A DNA stretch of 64,000 bases from Gnetum montanum (lineage: Eukaryota; Streptophyta; Gnetopsida; Gnetales; Gnetaceae). The DNA is taken from NCBI GenBank assembly GCA_015680685.1, contig MNCI01002315.1, forward strand, positions 269,545 through 333,544, read 5' to 3'. Position numbers and translations under genes: made by a program. Below the pieces are notes generated by a model. That model was not told the origin of the DNA, ran no database searches, and was given only the letters and a program-made list of their open reading frames with translations. This document shows, piece by piece, positions 57,688-64,000 of the stretch (its first letter is position 1; each line of letters begins with the position of its first letter).

Positions 57688-60497
57688 CATGAAAGTCCAT
57701 TTTTTTAGGTATATGGCATTCTCAAAATCTATATTCATGGATATAAAAATACATATTGGAGTATATGGCCAACAACACCTACCTTAGACATCTCAAATCC
57801 ATGAAAGTCCATTCTTTTAGGTATTTACAATTTGTGAGCACTCCTCTAAGATAAGAAAAGCATCATGAAGTCTAAACTACTTAAATTACATCCTTTAAGT
57901 TTTCACTTCTAGTATAACCATTACAAAGTAATTTTCAATGTCTTGAACAATTTCAAAACCTATTTTAATATTTGCAATTCTTATGCTATTTCCATTTATG
58001 GTTATACACTTTCAACTCTTGCATGCATATTTACAAAATTGCAAATGTAATATTACATAACTACATCACATACATCATACAACAATATAGCCATAGTACA
58101 TATTTTTATTAGATTTGTATGCACAATACATATGTTACATAGATGTATGGGCATATCTATACCACTTGTATGTGGTTGCATTTACATGTTACCACTTACC
58201 CTTGCATGTTGTTACATGCCTTCAAATGTTTTGCACATTGCTATAATGTGTTGCTTTTCCCCATAAATTTAACATTGTCTCTCATCTAGCAATCCCTTGC
58301 TTAATGGTGCAAGTAAACAAAAACTTCCTCTTACACATTTTACCTCTATGTTTCTCTTCACACACTCTATACACTAACTTTAGCTAACATGCCTAAAGAC
58401 AGCCTTCAAAATGCAAATGCTTGGAGGCAATAAAAGAGAAACAAAGAAGAAAAATGAATATGTAGAATGTAATAAAAACAACTAAAAAGAAATACATCTA
58501 ACTAATTTCTCTAGTGCACTATATATGAAGAGCCAAAGAACTTTAGTGATGCAAAGTAAAGCCCACCTACAAAACCCATCAAACTCAATGATGTACTTTA
58601 TATACGTTAACATTTTGTCCACATGATATATCCTAATTTTCATCCTCAAATTCAGTATTAGATTTATAAAGATATAATAAAAATCTTAGTTTTAATTTCA
58701 TATTAAAATTTAAATATTATATAAACAAAATTACAAACTACGTAAATTCCAAAAGCTAAAATAGTAGTTTTACCAAACTCCTAATCATAAAGACTGCAAG
58801 CTGTAATAAGATAAAAAAATCCAACATTTAAGATATTTATTCTCTTTAATGATGAATCTAACATTATGAGAAACTTCTTAAAATGAAAATAAGAAAATAA
58901 AAAACATCGTACCGTCAAAAATAGCAAGCCATGTGTAATACAATGTACCACTACTTACACTCCTTTCCTTGGAATTTATAAAAAATAAAGCTCAGGTCTC
59001 CTTGAAGGTAGGAAGCACAGATATAAAAAAATTAATTAAATCTTTTAGTTTCCATTAACTTTTGAAGAAAACAATGTTTGGTTTACACCATTAATAACAC
59101 AAGCTGTCCCCTCATCCACCATGTGATCTGTTAAAAAGAAAATTGCAAATAACCAAGTGACAAAAACCGTAAAAGAATTAAAAGGAAAAACACTAATATT
59201 CTTGAGATAATCTATCAAATCCTAAGAACATGAAATAATTAAAATAAAAAGGCTGAGAGAAACATAGAAGATGGTAAACTGCGGAATGTCAAGTACACCT
59301 ACATACGAACTAACTAATTTAATCCTAATTTGCACCCTTACTAAGTAGATATGAACTACACCGTATCAATATTTCTCGAGCTTATAAAGCTATATATTAA
59401 TAGATAAATTTATCTCGATCACTTATGACCTTACAATAAAAAATTAAAGCCCATTCGCTCTTCCATGTGTTAACACCTATACGATGCCAGTGGTTTTCAA
59501 ATGCATAAACGTGTATTTCTAAGGCATGCTATTGCATAATGTAACTAATCCTTTACATAACGCATTGGCGGATTTTTGCAATAACGTACCTTTGGCTAGA
59601 AACTAAGAACGTAGAAAAAATTTGTACCTCTTTCCCTTAGGACAATTTTAAAAAATAATCAAATTACTAGAAAACATCCTGAGTAAAAATCTAAAGAAAA
59701 GGAATCCAAAATTTCCCTCAATAGCAACTGCTTAGTCTACCAATCATTGGATCCAAACAAAATTCAGGCTTTGTCCATCTATGCAACTCTTCGCATTTCC
59801 AACGGACATAATAGCACGGAGCCAGCCCTCATAGTCAAGTCTCAGGAAATGTACAAAAGTGAACTGTAAAACTAAAGCTAAGTTTTGTGCTTATATCAGA
59901 TAAAATCATAGCTTTTCCTTAATAAATTTCTGCAAATCATATTAATAAACTTCACTTAATAATTTTATAGAAATATTTTTTAATGCAATAAATGAAAGAT
60001 GAAAAAGGAAAAGAATGAACAACTGAACATAACTTTCAATGTAAATTGCAGAACGAAACAAAGAGAAAACAAGATGAAGAAAGAATAATTTCCTTTGTTA
60101 ATCTTTTAAGCCATCGGTGACCAATCCCCATTTAAGGATACAAAGCTCCAGCTTCACCAAATGGAAAGACATATTACACATTTATGGCCTTGAATACATA
60201 GCTTTTATTGGCTATCAACATTAAAGCTTCATTTAAATTGATTTTTTTTTCTGAAAAAGTTCATATTTTTGAAAGGGTTCAAACTTCAAAGCAAACAATC
60301 AAGATAATATAGAAAACTTCCAAGAAGGCATCACTAGTCATAAAAAGTTATTAATGTTTTTCCACAGATTATTGTTTTAAATTAATCCAAATAGGTTTTA
60401 GAATCTGCTTATGAATGATATTTCAGTAACTATCATACATTAATCGATCTATGGAAAAGAATTATGAAAAAAGGTATCAGTGCAAATGTCCACTTAC

Positions 60498-60537
60498 TTC
60501 CTTTGAGACCCAGTTGCTTATTCCATTCATCAATTAT
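60498..60537 (-). CDS. SKA2-like gene, third visible exon
   Basis: Acceptor GTGTATCAG and donor GTAAGT on the - strand. It encodes IIDEWNKQLGLKG, in phase with the previous exon (FQK then IIDEW). The C-terminal W within an amphipathic helix fits the plant SKA2 family. The following exon was not identified. Confidence 0.65.
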
Positions 60538-61421
60538 CTGATACACCAAACCAACAAACCAAGTACTCATTTTAAAATTGCAGACCAATAAGCATTTTAC
60601 AATAGAATTAAGACATAAAAATAAAGCATAACTCAGCAACAAGTAAAATAAATTTTAAAATTACTGAACTGCTAAAGTGCTTGCATGTCATACCTCAAAA
60701 GCATATCAATGGATATAGTAAAACAGTTCAGTTCAGTTCAAAAGCAACATTTCAGCTAAGCAGAGAAGTTACGCTTCAGCCAAAATAAAATTGAAGTTAA
60801 AAACTCCAAGATAATGAAAATTTTAAGATCACTGAGCGTAGCTTTTTAGTGAGACTTGTATCCCTCAAGTATCAGATTCATTCCCTCTAGGTTAATACTA
60901 AGATATAAGAAGATTCTCTGTAAGAAATGGTTGAAACTGAAATTTTCATGTCGATTTTCAATTAGCACCTCAAAAATATAAAGGGGAATTGAGGATTTTT
61001 GGGTTGTATAGCTCACATCAATTCCTCCTTCCAAACATCCCCTTGGAATACAAACAACATTGGTATTATCAACCATTTCATAGAACACAGCATAATCATC
61101 AGATTTCAAAATTTTGATTCAGATTAGGTCCATATTACTCAAAAAACACAGGCAGGACACCTGTTTTTAACATTTCCAACATTACAATGTTGACTACAGC
61201 ATTATTGGTCACAAACATATATCGTTCTGATCCAATGCAGTAGTCACTTTCTATCGGTGGCATGCTGACAAGAAATGTAACTGCTCTGACATTTTTGGAA
61301 AACAAAGCCACCGCCAAAGCAAAACGAGCATTCAACCAAATAAAGTAATTTGTATCAACATTAAGCAGGAGATAACACAAGCAAAGAGGGCATAAGCACA
61401 GCATAATTTTTATCTATGATT

Positions 61422-61552
61422 AAGGATCATCACCCAGAGGTCAATGCTCATCCTACTATGGCAGGCCCTGGGAGGGCAGTGGATGAGCAAAAGCCTAAAC
61501 TCTTTTGAGTGGCTGCACCAAGGCTCAAACCCAGGTCTTATGACTTGAGAAA
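61422..61552 (-). mobile_element. second SINE-like copy, in SKA2-like intron
   Basis: The reverse strand reads TCTCAAGTCATAAGACC, GGGTTTGAGCC (box B, near 61522), CCACTCAAAAGA, GATGAGCATTGACC and GGGTGATGATC, collinear with 33225-33350. The 3' T run is degraded. No TSD is claimed. Confidence 0.7.
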
Positions 61553-62480
61553 ATGAAATGAGTGCAGAAGAATCAATGTTTGTGTGCATGACATGAACTC
61601 CTTTCAGAGTGTAAAAAGTTAAACATGATTGAAAAACTTAGCAGATCAAATGCTTGAAACAGAACAAACAGCAAATATCAAATATGACAACAAAACAAAT
61701 TAGAAACTACCAGTGGCAAAATTCTTAAAGTGAAAATTCTTGCTAGCTGTAATAAACGTACACAGTTTACCACTCAGTAGAAACAGAGATAAATGTATAC
61801 CAGAATAAGTTAATATTAGAAAAAGAAAACTTCACCAACCATGTTTATAATACTAAGAGATAATATGACTTTTGTACACATCCCAAACACATAGGAACTT
61901 GAAGATACACTTTAAATTAATTAATAAATAAATAACAGGCAAGGAACCAGAAATACAGGAGTATGATAACGCCAACATGGAAGGAACTCATGTGACATTT
62001 AAACCCAAGTGATTTGGAGCTTAGGACATTCCATAGAAAATATAAGGAAGAAAAACAGGAAATGAGTCTAACATTTGCTCTATCTCTCTCATATCTTGTG
62101 CACTTTTACGTTGATTTTATCTTAGGTATTTTAACGATTATTATTCTTTTCTAATAATTTCTTATATTTGTATGCCTGGTCAACATTAATGTCTCAGTTG
62201 ACATGAATGCTATTTTTTGGCATTTCCACATTTATTAATCTTGATTTAGCTAATCCTTTTCTGGAATGCTTCCAAAAGAATCGAAAATCATTGCTTTCCT
62301 TTATTATTAACAGTGTTCATTGTTTTCCGTAAAAATTCTAAAAGTCTAGTGAACTTTAGTAACAATATATGCTTCCAACTCTAGCAGTATATAAAATATT
62401 TCAATGTATAAAACTGCAAAGTTCTTCCAATGTAACTCTCAAAGAGACGTAAAATACATGAGTTGGAGTATCACTCTCAC

Positions 62481-62606
62481 CTTCTGAAATGATATGTATA
62501 CTGTATCATCGGAAGTACTGACCATGGGTATGTTCAGAAGTTTCTGCATTCGTTGTATAGAAGCCTTGTTGCCCGTAAGCATACGCTCTGCTGTATCAAT
62601 CAAACC
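62481..62606 (-). CDS. SKA2: SKA2-like gene, second visible exon
   Basis: Acceptor TTTGACAG, donor GTGAGA. The 42 codons read GLIDTAERMLTGNKASIQ, RMQKLLNIPMVSTSDDTV and YISFQK. This continues the coiled coil from the preceding exon and matches the family pattern of AKQ-x-LID-A followed by IQ-MQ. SKA2 is a helical subunit of the Ska complex, which couples kinetochores to spindle microtubules. The frame is open and the splice sites are canonical. Confidence 0.7.
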
Positions 62607-62698
62607 CTGTCAAAGTTGGAACAATAAGAATAAACAATTGTTGCTTTGCAGCAAACCTTTGTAAGCATAGCTAGCAAAAATTAAATGACCAGCATTGT

Positions 62699-62716
62699 GA
62701 GAGAGAGAGAGAGAGA
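62699..62716. repeat. GA dinucleotide microsatellite
   Basis: Nine GA units in the SKA2-like intron. Confidence 0.85.
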
Positions 62717-62872
62717 TTTCTTTGGAGGCTTTGTCCATGAAATTTAAAATTACAATATGGATAGCCCAAACTAGTATGAGCTTCTTTTGGAAGAAAGACA
62801 AACTGCCTTATAAAATGAAAGGAATCAGCACACACAAATTTAACTGGAAGTCAGCTAGAGCATACAAGGTAC

Positions 62873-62968
62873 CTGTTTAGCAGCAAGAAGTTTCTCACAC
62901 ATATGTCTCAAAGCAGGAAGCTCTTCTTGAATCTCTTTAATGCGCTTGAGAAGTTTTAATGGATTTGC
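62873..62968 (-). CDS. SKA2: SKA2-like gene, first visible exon
   Basis: Acceptor CATAG, donor GTACCT. The 32 codons read ANPLKLLKRIKEIQ, EELPALRHMCEKLLAAKQ, resembling the NP-x-x-LL-x-x-I coiled-coil core of SKA2 homologues, including human SKA2 (NPVTLLKEL). The N-terminal exon should lie upstream, beyond the right edge or in 63-64 kb where I did not find it. Assignment is by pattern memory; a profile search would settle it. Confidence 0.72.
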
Positions 62969-64000
62969 CTATGCAGCATCTTTAAAATTAAAATTTAGAG
63001 GGAAAAAAAGACACCTGTAAAGCTATGAAGTCTAAACATAACCGTATAATTACAAAAGAAGCCTTTAAAAGAATAATTTTGAAAATCTTATGAAGCAAAT
63101 TTAAAACCCAGGTGGCAATGACTGAACGAAGGATAGAAGAGCCATCCCATGCTGCTATTAACTCAAAACAACTCATCAACTTATAAAATATAACTTCCAT
63201 ATTGTGGAGAAAGTACCTATCTCCAAGGACATCATAGAAATACCAATAATAAATGAATCAAATCCTCTTAAATAAATGATTGAAATAATAAATTTAGCAT
63301 GGTTTACATTAGGTACACTACTTAAGTATGGAGGAAAAATACTCATACAATTGACTCTATGTAGTTGAGATAAGGCTAGGATAGGATCTTCTAAAAGCAG
63401 TGATTAATTGTGAAAAATTGAATAGAAAGCCAAAATAATGCTATATTACGATGGCTTGTTTTGCAGCTGCATTTTATAACATTTTTATTAGTTCTTACCT
63501 CAGGTCAAATGAAATTGCACTATTAAAGGCATTATTCCACAATTGTTTTTGGTCGTTTAAGGCATTATTACCTTTTTAACCATATAGGTTGGTGGCCAAT
63601 TCTAATAAAAGTTAGGTAATAGAGACATTTTCAATAAAACATGATTAAATTAAATAAGGTTTAATCGAATTTTTATTTGTTTGTTGTTTTTACCTTTTTA
63701 TAAAAAGGTGATTTTTTTTTTACTTGACTTCATCCCAGCTATATGATACTTTAATTCTTGACTTTTCTTTGTTAGTGTTTTTATTTCCAAGTTTAAATTT
63801 TTTTGTTTTCTTTTTGTGATTGAAACAGTCCTTTACTGGCCATTGTTCACTTGTTTTAGGGCTAGTTGTTATATCTTAAACAGCAGTTCCTAGTTACTTT
63901 TATTTATATATTCATTTTTAAATTTAGACATTACTCAATGTATCTCAAGATAACAGTTAGTTCTAATACTATTTATTATCTCTACTCATTAAGAAATCAA
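62969..64000. other. presumed 5' intron of SKA2-like gene; no exon seen
   Basis: AT-rich sequence with T runs. The open frames here have no recognisable motif. Confidence 0.45.

Larger units (their letters stand above)
56598..60497. other. AT-rich region, no gene recognised
   Basis: Between B1 and the SKA2-like exons. It contains a 37-bp tandem duplication and a long inverted repeat, listed separately. A possible SKA2 last exon may lie in 60060-60190, but no convincing splice acceptor was found. Confidence 0.5.

Noticed and set aside
60121-60190. Possible last SKA2 exon ending FGEAGALYP and a stop
   Set aside because: No AG acceptor in the right phase was found to join it to the exon ending at 60498.
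60495-60642. 69-residue ORF running through the third SKA2-like exon
   Set aside because: Only the 40-bp exon part is supported; the rest crosses the splice acceptor and donor.
60846-61404. Two adjacent - strand open frames (87 and 89 residues) between SKA2-like exons
   Set aside because: They read smoothly in places but match no family I know, are separated by a stop, and lie inside the intron. I could not support them as exons or as a separate gene.

Overview
This window looks like nuclear DNA of a seed plant with a very large, repeat-rich genome, most likely a conifer or other gymnosperm (inference). The reasons are AT-rich sequence, gene exons of 40-200 bp separated by introns up to about 8.9 kb, and many nested LTR retrotransposons, LINEs and SINE-like elements. 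There are no operons, CRISPR arrays, tRNA or rRNA genes. Only two host loci can be supported: a decayed copy of a plant triose-phosphate-translocator-family gene (like Arabidopsis At1g06470) on the + strand, and a partial SKA2-like kinetochore gene on the - strand at the right end.

Layout. 1-3.2 kb: two old LTR relics of one family (called B here) and a scrap of polyprotein. 3.8-4.3 kb: a GC-rich stretch with trinucleotide repeats. 4.5-18.25 kb: seven recognisable exons of the translocator gene. Several splice sites are broken, and an 8 kb LTR element sits exactly on the last splice donor. 18.26-26.25 kb: that element (A1), a non-coding, LARD-like LTR retrotransposon whose 5' LTR holds a deletion derivative of family B. 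26.7-32.65 kb: a degenerate LINE with endonuclease, reverse transcriptase and zf-RVT remnants. 33-34.25 kb: an RTE-type LINE relic split by a SINE-like element. 35.6-45.4 kb: a Ty1/Copia relic split by a second full-length A element (A2, 36369-42734). 45.5-56.6 kb: a 3'-truncated, gag-only B element (B1, - strand), into whose gag a complete second copy (B2, 49185-54781) has inserted. 56.6-60.4 kb: AT-rich sequence with a 70-bp-arm inverted repeat. 60.5-63 kb: three exons of the SKA2-like gene, with a SINE copy in an intron.

Four insertions have exact 5-bp target-site duplications (TSDs) that I read directly: A1 TGTAA, nested B3 GGTGT, A2 CAGGA and B2 CAAGG. They give firm element boundaries and an order of events: translocator gene, then A1, then B3; Copia, then A2; B1, then B2.

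The observations I rate highest are the A1 insertion that duplicated the core of a splice donor, the paired non-autonomous families (A without coding capacity; B gag-only with a tRNA-Asp-type primer site), a SINE family shared by an RTE relic and a SKA2 intron, and the strong TAG bias of the stops in the LINE. I see no operating multi-gene system. What is unusual is the layering of non-autonomous elements.
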